Assembly (NCBI GenBank): GCA_030407315.1
Contig: JALQPE010000760.1
Location: 1 to 23,599, forward strand
Direction of reading: 5' to 3'
Length of the DNA stretch: 23,599 bases
From: Asparagopsis taxiformis
Taxonomy: Eukaryota; Rhodophyta; Florideophyceae; Bonnemaisoniales; Bonnemaisoniaceae
This document shows positions 1-9,159 of the stretch, one piece after another; within the stretch, counting starts at the first letter, position 1; each line of letters opens with the position of its first letter. The position numbers and the translations under genes were made by a program. A model generated the notes under the pieces. That model saw nothing but the letters and a program-made list of their open reading frames with translations. It was not told the origin of the DNA and searched no databases.

Positions 1-470
1 TAGACGACTTCCGCTGACGAAACACCACTCGAGGTGGAAACGAGTCACGATGACGAACGAGCTTCGTGGGCTCACGACGACGACGTGTCGAACGGCCCCG
101 CGCCGGAAAACGACCAGGCGATGTAGGTCACGAGCCACCCACATCGCCTGAACCCTTACGTAAAAGGGGACGACCCGTCGATGATTGGTCCTCCGCAGGC
201 TCACGACGAACGAGAGCTACGAAAAGCTCACGGCCGCGAAGGCCAACTCGAGTCAAACGATACCGACGTGGGGAGAGACCGAAGTCCAAACGGGACGAAC
301 GAACCTCACACGAAGAGGAAGCCTCGCAGACGAGCGAGACGCGCTACCGGAAGCACGACGCTTCCGAGCGCGAGAAAGCCAATCACGCGGCTTATACGAA
401 GCGTGTCGACGCAAAAGAAGCCATACGGCTCATACGGTGAAGCGACGAATCCGCTAGCGAAGACGTAGAC
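1..470 (+). CDS. Charged disordered segment upstream of the protease, with an AT-hook-like motif (partial)
   Basis: Read across at least one frame shift near 125, the + strand encodes an acidic stretch (TPLEVETSHDDERASW, AHDDDVSNGP) and then a strongly basic Arg/Lys/Ser/Thr-rich stretch. The basic part contains RKRGRPVDDW near 162-190, whose RGRP core resembles an AT-hook. No zinc knuckle (CCHC) is visible. This is probably the gag-pol junction or the start of pol rather than an independent arginine-rich protein, because it flows into the protease. It is cut by the window edge, so the true start is unknown. DNA or RNA binding is inferred from composition only. Confidence 0.45.
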
Positions 471-865
471 CGCGCGCCGGTTAGAACAGAACCGTTGGTT
501 CTCGACGGGCACACGTGCCTACTTGCTTCGAAGCATTACATCGTGTCCGGAACGATCGGACTAGACCTCAACGTGATGAGGGCGATTACCATCGCGATGG
601 ATACGTGCAGCGGCTACAACTTGATACGAACAAGTTTTGCTACCCTACGACTGGGTTGACCGCTGTCTACGTGACGAAGAGCTACCGAAGCTCGGAGACG
701 CCAACGGGCGACGCTTGCCTATCGAAGGCGCCATCCTGCTTCGTGTCAGGCTTGGGAACTCGCTGTTCCGCGTAAAATTCTTCGTAGCCAACACGCTGGC
801 TGTCCCCGTCATAATGGGCACGTCGTTCATGTCGAAGCATGCGATGCTATACGCTGTCGAGCGCA
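471..865 (+). CDS. Retroelement aspartic protease domain (frame-broken)
   Basis: The segment encodes a retropepsin-like domain. The first half ends in MDTCSGYNLI, with the catalytic Asp codon at 600-602. The second half, in another frame from about 637, carries LPIEGAILLRV and then VIMGTSFMSKH, matching the second conserved block (hydrophobic-hydrophobic-G-x-x-F) of these proteases. The enzyme would cut the polyprotein and act as a dimer. Two oddities: the usual Asp-Thr-Gly is Asp-Thr-Cys here, and a one-base change in the T run near 634-637 separates the halves. There is no second copy of this region to compare, because copy 2 is truncated before it. Confidence 0.7.
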
Positions 866-1039
866 AACGATCGAGCTCCACCGAGGAGATACGTACCCAT
901 TATCGCGGAGGGTGATACGACGACTCCATACGAGGAGGGGAAGAGACGAATCCAAACGTGGAATACCCGAAAAGCCGCGAGCGTAACGCGGCCTCGAATC
1001 GGCCAAGCCGAACGTTTTCGGTTCGCCTGACGAAGTACA

Positions 1040-1330
1040 CGCGTGTACCGGCGATGTCGCAACGGACCGTCAACGTGACGACGGATGCGACCGGACTCGT
1101 GTTCCTCGAACCGAAAGCGTCGGTGCAATTCGCATGGGCTTCGTATAGCCAACGGAGTGGTCGACGAGTAGCCCAGAGAGACGTTCTCGATTATCGTATC
1201 TAACTTCACGAAGAAGGACCGCGAGCTGCCGAAAGGCGCGACGATTGCGTACGCGGTACGCTCCCCGTTTGGAATCGTCCCACTCAAGCGTGAGGGCGGC
1301 GAAGCCCTCGCGAAGGTTTTGAACTACCGT
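1040..1330 (+). CDS. Protease-reverse transcriptase connecting region of pol
   Basis: The + strand encodes a beta-rich stretch including VPAMSQRTVNVTTDATGLVF near 1050-1110 and, after frame breaks and an in-frame TAG near 1170, NFTKKDRELPKGATIAYAV near 1203-1260. These fit the conserved strand-rich linker between protease and reverse transcriptase in many Ty3/gypsy polyproteins, in which a fibre of short beta strands ends in a K-G-x-x-I-A motif. No enzymatic role is known for this part. The segment 866-1040 between it and the protease is low-complexity and frame-broken. Confidence 0.55.
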
Positions 1331-1559
1331 AGTCGACGCGACGACGCGGACGAGCACGAACGGGTTGGGCGACGAAACGCCAGACCCGTTGGTCAACGAA
1401 AAGGGGGACGACCCCGCCACGGATTGGCAGTCGACAATCGATTTTTTTCGCACCTCGACGACGAGGACTTACGAAAGCGCATCAACGAGATGCTAGCTAA
1501 CATTCGTCAATGTGGACGAGCGGACGCCTCGGCGAAATCAATGCTACGGAGCATCGAAT

Positions 1560-2215
1560 CGACTCGAACCGGGCACGCGGCCCATACGTTCAATGCCCTA
1601 TCGTCAGGGTCCGGCTTTCCGTACTATAGCCGAGGAGCAGATCACGAAGATGTTCAACGAAGGGGTTATCGAACCCGCGTCCAGCGAATGGGCGTCACCA
1701 ATCGTGTTGGTGCCGAAAAGGACGGATCCTTACGTTTCTGTGTCGACTACAGGCGTTTGAACGCGAAAACGATCGCTGATTCGTACCCGCTTCCTCGTAT
1801 GGAAGATTGCCTCGATTCGCTTGGCGACGCCGCCATCTTCACGACACTCGATTGTAACGCCGGTTACTGGCAAGTGCCCGTCTCCGCCGAGGACCGTGAT
1901 AAGACAACGTTTACGTCTTCCATGGGAACGTATCGCTACGTGCGAATGCCATCGGGCTACGAAATGCCCCGCTACGTTTCAGCGGACGTTGGACATCATC
2001 CTCTCCGAGTACGTTGGCAATCGTGCCTTGTTTACTTAGACGACGTAATCGTCTTTTCGAAAGACCTCGAGTCTCACCTGGTCACGTTGACCAGGTGCTT
2101 TCCCTGCTACGCGCAGAGGGAGTAACGTTAAAGCTCACGAAGTGCTCGTTCTTTCAACCACGTTGACTACCTGGGGCACGTGATTACCCCAGGGAAGCTG
2201 CACGTCGCAGCACGG
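1560..2215 (+). CDS. Reverse transcriptase domain, Ty3/gypsy type (frame-broken)
   Basis: RNA-dependent DNA polymerase of the element. In order: a fingers block (EQITKMFNEGVIEPASSEWA, then SPIVLVPK) near 1640-1720; FCVDYRRLNAKT near 1735-1770; LDCNAGYWQVPVSAEDRDKT near 1848-1908; the FQRTLDIIL block near 1977-2005; and the catalytic YLDDVIVFS, with YLDD at 2033-2044. The thumb follows (KLTKCSFF, DYLGHVITPGK) up to about 2200. At least four frame changes occur (about 1715, 1965, 2030, 2100). Catalytic aspartates are kept in sequence, so the lesions are indels rather than active-site loss. Copy 2 lacks this domain. Confidence 0.9.
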
Positions 2216-2449
2216 AACAAGGAAGCCTTTCGTACGGCTACGTTCCCGCGAGACAACGCAATGTCGATCGTTTTTGGGCGCGGCCAACGTTTACCGCCGT
2301 TTCGTAAAGGCGTATGCCGAGATCGCTCGGCACCGGCCACTCAACACGATGTTGAAGAAGGACGCTCCCCCGATTGGACGAACCCAACGGACACGCAAAC
2401 GAATGCGTTCGAAACGTTGAAGACAATACTGGTGTCGCCACCAGTATTG
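2075..2449. repeat. Two long perfect hairpins inside the reverse transcriptase-RNase H coding region
   Basis: CACCTGGTCA-CGT-TGACCAGGTG at 2075-2097 (10-bp stem, 3-base loop) and, at 2424-2449, an 11-bp stem CAATACTGGTG with its complement around a 4-base loop TCGC. Both lie inside pol coding sequence, outside which such perfect stems are usually tolerated more easily. Confidence 0.85.
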
Positions 2450-2459
2450 CACCTTCCGA

Positions 2460-2850
2460 AGGCGGGACGTCCGTTCATGATCGATACCGACGCGTCGGCG
2501 TATCAGCTGGGAGCTACGTTTGCTCCAGCAGCAAAACGAAGATAAGCCCAACGAATGGGTGCCGATTGGGTACTGGTCGAAGACCCTTAACGAAACCGAA
2601 CGTGGTTACTCGGCGACCGAGCGCGAGTGCTACTCCGTCGTCTGGGCGATAACGTCGCTCCGACCCTACGTAGAGGGTCAGCGGTTCACCGTACGTACGG
2701 ACCACGAAGCCTTACGTTGGCTGATGACGTTGACGGACGCGTCCCGGACGACTACTACGATGAGGCTACGCGTTGCGAATTCGATTTCGAAGTTACGTAC
2801 AGGCCTGGGCGCGTGCACCAGGTACCTGACGCTTTATCACGTGTGATATC
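2460..2850 (+). CDS. RNase H domain and tether of pol, copy 1
   Basis: Encodes the retroelement RNase H, which degrades the RNA strand of the RNA:DNA hybrid. Visible blocks are DTDASAYQLGATF near 2480-2520, GYWSKTLNETERGYSATERE near 2568-2630 and FTVRTDHEALRWL near 2686-2722, followed by the tether motif YRPGRVHQVPDALSRV near 2795-2845. Compared with copy 2, this copy has an extra T at 2519-2521, an extra C near 2746-2748 and a missing G near 2763. These explain all frame changes here. The domain is otherwise complete. Confidence 0.85.
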
Positions 2851-3157
2851 TACGTATGACGACGGTCGACCCGTCGACGATGACGTACCATCGTACGGGG
2901 ACGCGGTCCTCGTGACGACTCGCAGTCGTCGACAACCCACACGAAATGGGCAAGACGAACGAGTCCGTACGTAAAAGGCAACGAATGCCAGGGGTCACGA
3001 CGACCCGTCGAACGAGACTCGTGACGAACGGACACCAGCCGCGACGGCTGGCAACGAGGGACTCGAGTTCAACCGCGACGCGTCGCTCGATGACGTTCTC
3101 GACGAGGAACCGGATTTCCTCGACGAACAGCGCGCTGCTGAAGACGATTCGGCACGC

Positions 3158-4350
3158 GTGCCACCAGCTGACGTTCAGCTTCCCATTACGAGGGACGAGC
3201 TTATCGAAGCTCAACGCGAGGACACGTTCTGTCAAACGATACTGACACGACAGTCCGAGACGCAGGACGCTGCATTCTTCGAAGGCCACGATGGCCTACT
3301 CCGACGCCGGAACCCTCACGACGAGGAACGTACACAAATCGTTGTGCCGGCTTCGTTGCGGCCGCGGCTGCTGGAGTTAACGCACCACCACGTCCTCGCT
3401 GGACACCCCGGACAAACGCGTATGTACTACACCCTACGGAGGACGTACTACTGGCCCGCGATGGCCGCAGACATCTACGCAACGGTACGAAACTGCGTTG
3501 GATGTGCGAAGAACCGCGTGAAGCTTCGCAAACGGACGAACCCGTTACGTTTATTTCCGGCTACGGAGCCGCTGCGAGACCTATCTATCGACACATACTA
3601 GGTCCGCTTACGAAGACCACGCGTGGCAACCGATTTATTCTCGTTATAACGGACCGCTTCACGAAGCTGACTAGAGTCGTACCTCTACGTAATATCGATT
3701 CCGCCAACGTGGCGAGTGCGTTCGTCAACGCGTGGGTCTTCTCGCATGGACCCCCACGGACGCTCATAAGCGACAACGGAAAGCAGTTCGCTGCTAAGTT
3801 CTTCCAGCGCGTTTGCAACGAGATTGGCGTAACGAACGTCTTTACGTCGACGTACCACCCCCAAACGAACGGGCAGGTGGAGCGCTACAACAGGACGATC
3901 CTGGCGATGCTGCGCAATTACGTGAACGAAAACCAGAACGACTGGGATCGATACGCATCGGCGTTAACGTTTGCGTACAACACGCATGTGCATTCGAGCA
4001 CGGGCACGACGCCCTTCGACTTGATTCTCACGAATCCACCGCCACCGTTGGCGCTACACACGTCGGTAACGAACCGCGAACTACCCGACGGGGGAGGGCG
4101 AGCCACTTACGTTCGTGAGCTCGCCACAACGATGGATAACGCGTATCGAACGCTGAAGGCCGCGCAGGCACGTTATAAACGAAATTTCGACAAACGAGTC
4201 CGTGTCTCGAATCGAAACATCCGCGCGGGAGAATACGTATTCATCGACCCGACGGACGGGACTACGAAGAGCACAAAGCTCGGAACCACGCGTTGGGACC
4301 GTTCCGCGTACTACGTAACGACGTACGGACGTTCGTCATCCAACGAGGAG
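3158..4350 (+). CDS. Integrase, copy 1 (zinc-binding and DDE core)
   Basis: Catalyses insertion of the cDNA. The N-terminal zinc-binding module has His pairs in HHHVLAGHPGQTRM (about 3380-3425) and CVGC near 3493-3504. The core shows the first Asp in LSID (about 3578-3592), the second in LISDNGKQF (about 3763-3790) and the Glu in GQVERYNRT (about 3870-3897), a D,D-35-E spacing. A 2-bp AC insertion at 3591-3594, directly after the first catalytic Asp, brings an in-frame TAG. Copy 2 lacks that insertion. Near 4284 this copy has two A where copy 2 has three, shifting the frame again. Confidence 0.9.
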
Positions 4351-4636
4351 ACGTAGTTGAACGTGTCAACTCGGACCGCGTTGCATACGCGCCAACGCCG
4401 GCGAACGCGCCCCGCCGGAGCCATACGATGCCACCGAGGCAGACCTCGACAAGAACCGCGACGGTCCGGCGTATGTAGTAGACGACCTACTCAACCATCG
4501 CGTAAACGATGACGGCACCCTAGACTTCCTCGTGAAGTGGGTCGGGTATCGTAACCCTACGTGGGAGCCCCGCCGGAACGTATCTGAAGAGAGCGTCTCT
4601 CGATACTTCGCACGCGTGCGACGAGCAACAACGTGA
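4285..4636 (+). CDS. Integrase C-terminal GPY/F-like module and chromodomain, copy 1
   Basis: After the core come LGPFRVLRNDVRTFVIQRG (GPY/F-like module, about 4290-4350) and, from about 4471, a chromodomain: AYVVDDLLNHRV, LDFLVKWVGYRN and TWEPRRNVSE, with the aromatic residues Y, W/Y and W typical of methyl-lysine cages. In chromoviruses this domain is thought to steer integration to modified chromatin. The stop is TGA at 4634-4636. A one-base deletion near 4412 relative to copy 2 splits the two modules into different frames. Confidence 0.85.
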
Positions 4637-6784
4637 AAGGCCACGACGGCCCCCGAAAACGCACACGAGCGTCGGGTTAAGCGCACGCGTGCGCGACGTT
4701 GCACGATGCAACAAACGAAGGCGACGAGCCGCACGAACGAGAAGCGAAGGCACAACGAGTGGCCGGGACGTCCACCCTTGCGTTGGGGGGGGCGCGATGC
4801 GTGCTAGAACGTCGCTCTTTTCTTTTTCGACACCATACGTTGGTGGAGGCACGAGCGCCAACGAAAGATTGGACGACGAGTCCACGCGCGGACGATTCAC
4901 ACGATGTGAAGAGCCACGACTGGCTCGACAGTGTTGTCCGTCCCACGGCAACGATGACGACACCACGGGCCACGGACGGACAACACGTCAGATTTTTCGC
5001 GCGGAAAATTATACTTGGGCCAGCGGGCCATGGGCGCACGGTACGAAACATCGGGCCGATTACAGTGCGCTAATCCGGCCAAATCTCGCGACACGCGTGC
5101 CCCGAAAATTTCGTGATTTTGGCATGTCACGTGAGCCATCGTACGTCCCCGTGGACAGCCGCTGACAACGAGTCGCATCGACCAACGAGGTCAACGCCAA
5201 ACAGCTCGCGAGCTAACGGCAACGTGACGCCGGAAGGCGGAGAAACGACGTAGGACGGACGCGTCCCCAACGAAGATGGCAACGGCCTCATTACGAAACT
5301 TCCCGCACGAAGCGGAACGAAGCTATACGTTAGCCGACGAATTAGACCAACGGGTCTCAGCGCACGAAGCGCGCGAGTAAAGCGTGCGAACGACGAGCCA
5401 ACGAGGCCGCGACGACGGACGGCGAACCGAATCGCCATCGTGAGGCACGACGCCGAACACGGTAGCCACGTACGGCAACCACGGAACGACACAACGGTGT
5501 CCTGCCACGCGGGCATAGCGAATGACGCGCGAAAGCGAAAAACCCGCCGGCTAGTCGAGACGCACGAGCAAACCCGAAAGGGGTTGACCACGTACGGTCA
5601 CGAAGGCTAAGACGCGCACGTCCGCGTCGCAAAACGAGAAGCTAACGAGCTTAGACCCCGTTCGAATTCGAAGGCGCGCGCGCCACCGGCCACGTCGGCC
5701 AGGATACGAACGCGTACGCGGACGTCGCTAACGATAACGACGCACGCCAACGGGTCGAACGCACGAAACGAAATACGAATACGCAACGGCGTACAAGCGG
5801 TAGCCAACGTAAACGGCACAGCTGAAGGCAACGTCTGCCGACGAACTTGGCTCACGAGGCAGCCTCAAACGCCCGCGGGCATGCGAAACGACTCCGTCAA
5901 TCGCGTCCCCGTCGGGTTCGCAAGGCGAATAAACGAAATTACGCAACGGCGTAGAGGGCGAGCATTACGTATGCCCAGGTGCACGTCGCACCACATAACG
6001 GATGAGCTAACGAAACGCTCCTCGGACGCCGCGGCGAACGACGCCACCACGCGAAGCGGACTAGCGCAACGGTTGCGCCACCGGCTAACGTGAAGCCGCG
6101 GGAACGTAAAGCGCGACGGCGCTAACGGTGTTAACGGCTATACGAAAAGCGAAAAGCCCGCCGGCAAAGACGTTGTCAACGGAACTGCGACGCACCACGA
6201 CGCACCGCCGCGTACACGCAACGGCGTGAAACGCCAAGCCAACTCACGCGCGAGTCGGCCTGACGTTTGGCGAATTTTCCGTCCAGCTCATCGGAGCAAA
6301 TTAAAATTGGCACCGACGTGCTACGTGCCAAAGAGCTCGAATGCTCAACGGAATTCGACACCCGACGGGGTCATTCGAACGAGAAGCGACGGCGGAAACG
6401 ATTTCCGAGTTAGTTACTAAATGATACGCACGCCAACGGGCTCTACGATCGATGTTAACGTACCACTCGCAGTGAAAAGCCGCCGCTACGCGCCGCCGCT
6501 TTGCCGAATAGTTACGAATGTTACGAAGCTGCCAACGGGCACGCGCCGCCGCGAACGCGAAGAACGGGCTACGTATGCCATACGACACCCAACGGGGTAG
6601 ACGCCACAACAAAAAAATTGAGGGGAGGGGCTTAACGCTAACCCCTCCCCCGCTGCAGACGACCTGCCAATACGTATTACGAAGCTCAACGGAGCCATGC
6701 GATTACGCAAAGAAACAAACGAAAGTTTACGAAGCAGCTCGATGCTAGAAGCCTACGAGGCCTACGTACTAACCTAGAAACGAC
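4637..6784 (+). other. Non-coding spacer between pol and the antisense gag-like ORF, copy 1
   Basis: No coding region is convincing here on either strand. The segment is dominated by short perfect inverted repeats: GGCC-ACGAC-GGCC at 4639-4651, AGACC-AACG-GGTCT at 5344-5357, GCGC-ACGAA-GCGC at 5360-5372, and a 13-bp stem GTGTTGTCCGTCC with its complement near 4930-4987. The trinucleotide ACG is strand-skewed: in 5281-5400 I count 10 ACG against 2 CGT. The spacer is shared with copy 2 (11363-12814), where hairpins are retained, so it belongs to the element. Function unknown; it may be a structured untranslated region. Confidence 0.7.
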
Positions 6785-9011
6785 CTAGTAGCGACGCGAA
6801 CGCTTGCCAGCAGGGTCATACGGACCAGGGCCTTCGCCGCGGCTATCGTGGCTGCGGCTGCGACTGGGCTGAACGAAGCCCGGCGCGTACGGATCGACGG
6901 TCTGCGTGACCACGGGGGCTCGCTCGCGACGCGACGCGGGGTCCCTGGCGTAAGGGTCCGCAGTCCCGTGACTGCGCGTATCCGAAGGGCGCGCCGAAGC
7001 GGGGTCGCGTGGCAGGTACGCCGCTGCGTGACCATACCCGACGGGGTCGCCGAAGCCGCCGCCACTCGCAAATGCGTAAGGATCGTTACGACCACCAACG
7101 GGCGGTGCGTAACCACGAGTCGCCGCGGCGAGACGTTCCGAAATCGCGCGCTCCGTTGCCAAGCGGGCAGTCAGATCCAACGTCTGGGCCCTGAATCTTC
7201 GGCTGCGCGAGCCACGGACGTAATGAGGGAACGAATAACCCAGCCGTCCGCACGAGGCGGAGCGGCCATCGACGTACCGAGAAGCCGACGGGCATCCTCA
7301 TCGGAGACGCGGTCGTCCAGGCTCACGAACCGTGGCGCGCGCTCGGCCGGCGTGGCCACATCCGGACGACCGACGCGGGCACCGTTGCCCCCTCCCGTAG
7401 CCTCGCGTGGCACGATCTCTCGAGGATCCGGCGCACGCGGCGCTTCGTTTTGATGGCCACGACGGCCAGAACGCGACCCGCGGGGGCGCTCGTTGCCCCC
7501 GAGGCCACCGAAATAACCGGTACGACTGCCACGACGGCGTTCGGAACGGGAAGCGACCCGCGGCACGTAAACCCCATCGCTACGCACGGAGACGAACTCC
7601 TGGTTATCGCCGCTTGCGTAATCGGGGCGTATAACCCGATACTCCGGCCCCAACGCGATGGCGCCGCGAGCCTCAGCCAACGCGCTGGTAACGGAGACGA
7701 ACGTGTCAGAGCCGTCCACCGGGATTGCACGAAGCATCTCGTAGTCGGCCAGGAAGTCCAACGTGGACTCCGGCAGCAGGCACGCGCGCTCGAACACAAG
7801 ACGTTCCACGAACAGCGAGCATGCGAGCATCGCTGCGTGTTCGATATCCACGGCCATGAGGAAACGTTCCTTCACGGGGGCAGGCGCGTCCTTCACGGCA
7901 TCGGTAAAATAATGCACCACGCGTGGTAGCAATGTGGACGATCCACGAGGATACGGGAACTCCTCCACTACTTCCGGCAACGGCGGGAAGTAGTGTTCGC
8001 TCGGGACGACCCACGGAGCCGACGCGTGCGACACGCGGTAATCGTCCGCGTTCACGTGACGGAGCGCGAAATGGTCGTCGTACGACACTACGCTCTTGGA
8101 GATGACGCTCAACGAAAGAGCAGTCTTCCATTTGGCACGTTGCCTTTCGGAAAGTGTCCGCGGACACACGAACACGGACGCGACCGTGATGAACGGTGGC
8201 TCCCCGGGCGTTCCCTTCCACAGGAACGCGTCCATGCGGTCCACGTAGATCGCGTCGTTGACGTCACGCAACCACGAGCGGTCGCAACGTATCGACGCCG
8301 GGATCTGGTAACGTTCCGATCCCGGCGGCCCGACGGCGAAACGATGCCCGGCTGCCCGCCCCCACGTATCCTCGGCGGAACGCATGTAGTCGACAACCGC
8401 GCGGGCGTCCAGACGATCCTTTGCCAACGTGGCGAGATCGTCATCCGTAATGCCCACGCGGGGCAACGCAGCCCACGCGTGGGTCAGGACGCCTACGTTG
8501 AGCGCCACACCGCCACGTGAGGCGGTGCCAACTGTCCCAACGGGGTCACCACCCTCCGGCGAGGGATCCTGGAGAGGAGAACGCGGCGAGCCATCACGAC
8601 GAGGCACGCCCGTGCGGGCCGCCGCCACAGCACGACGCGAACGAGCGGCCGCTGCCATCGCGGCTACACCCGTCGACGGGGCCGCGGCAGCCGGAATGAC
8701 GGGTGACGAATTCCCCGAGTCGGACGCCGTTGCGTCATCATCCCGTGGGGCATCGGCCCTAGCAACCTCGGCAGGCGTCACGGAAGCCACCAGGCGAGAC
8801 GGAGCCATCGGGCGAGACGAAGAGGCGACGGCCTGCGAAGCAACAGCTTGGCCCGCCCTAACGGATGGGGCGGGTGCGACGGACGCTTCCGTCGCTGGCG
8901 GCGCACCGGCCCCGACGAGGGAGGGAGCGCCCTGCGATGGTTCCTCGCTCCACCTCCAGCAGAGCCGGCGGGCCGCGGAGTGTGGGTTTCGGTGCTACGC
9001 GTAGTGACCAT
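6785..9011 (-). CDS. Gag-like protein encoded antisense to pol, copy 1
   Basis: About 740 codons on the minus strand. The start chosen is the ATG at 9011 (MVTTRSTETHTPRP). An Ala/Pro/Ser-rich N-terminus is followed by a folded central region (ITDDDLATLAKDRLDARAVV; HALRHVNADDYRVS-like blocks; VKERFLMAVDIEHAAMLACS), then an Arg/Gly-rich stretch (SERRRGSRTGYFGGLGG, PRGSRSGRRG) and a Pro/Asp/Arg-rich tail ending KRSRRY. The layout (capsid-like core, basic RG-rich region, no CCHC knuckle) suggests Gag or an RNA-binding accessory protein; I do not recognise a family. Frames change near 8940 and 7175. Its strand is opposite to pol in both copies, which is abnormal for gag but known for antisense ORFs downstream of pol in plant Tat-lineage elements such as Grande. 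Confidence 0.65.
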
Positions 9012-9019
9012 CGTGGTCA
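9005..9019 (-). repeat. Hairpin containing the start codon of the antisense gag-like ORF
   Basis: On the minus strand TGACC-ACGAT-GGTCA forms a 5-bp stem with an ACGAT loop. The ATG at 9011-9009 begins in the loop (ACG-ATG-G), with G at +4. The loop matches the ACGAN class seen on the other strand across pol. It could influence initiation, or be one more member of the hairpin population. Confidence 0.4.
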
Positions 9020-9123
9020 GTTCGTACGCAACGAAGACGAACAGTGCAACGAGCACGAGAACGAGGGCCACGCGGGCTAGACGAAACAAGAGAACGAAAG
9101 GAACGGAGGTAGTAGTACCCAGC

Positions 9124-9152
9124 GGGGGAAAAAGATAAGGGAGAACGAAAGG
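9124..9152 (+). other. Putative polypurine tract of copy 1
   Basis: 27 of 29 bases are purines on the pol-sense strand, with runs GGGGGAAAAAG and AAGGGAGAA. A polypurine tract primes plus-strand DNA synthesis just upstream of the 3' LTR, and this one lies downstream of pol and before an LTR-like segment. It also lies in the 5' leader of the antisense ORF. Position and composition fit; the adjacent LTR start is not proven. Confidence 0.5.
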
Positions 9153-9159
9153 CACCGGC

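Noticed and set aside
66..440. Independent arginine-rich protein
   Set aside because: It is in line with the protease downstream and shares frame breaks typical of the pol region, so it is better read as the gag-pol linker.
9012..9155. Hydrophobic N-terminal extension (membrane anchor) of the gag-like ORF
   Set aside because: The frame is open and rich in Leu/Val/Phe, but it begins at GTG and overlaps the polypurine tract; the ATG at 9011 starts a typical Gag-like N-terminus.
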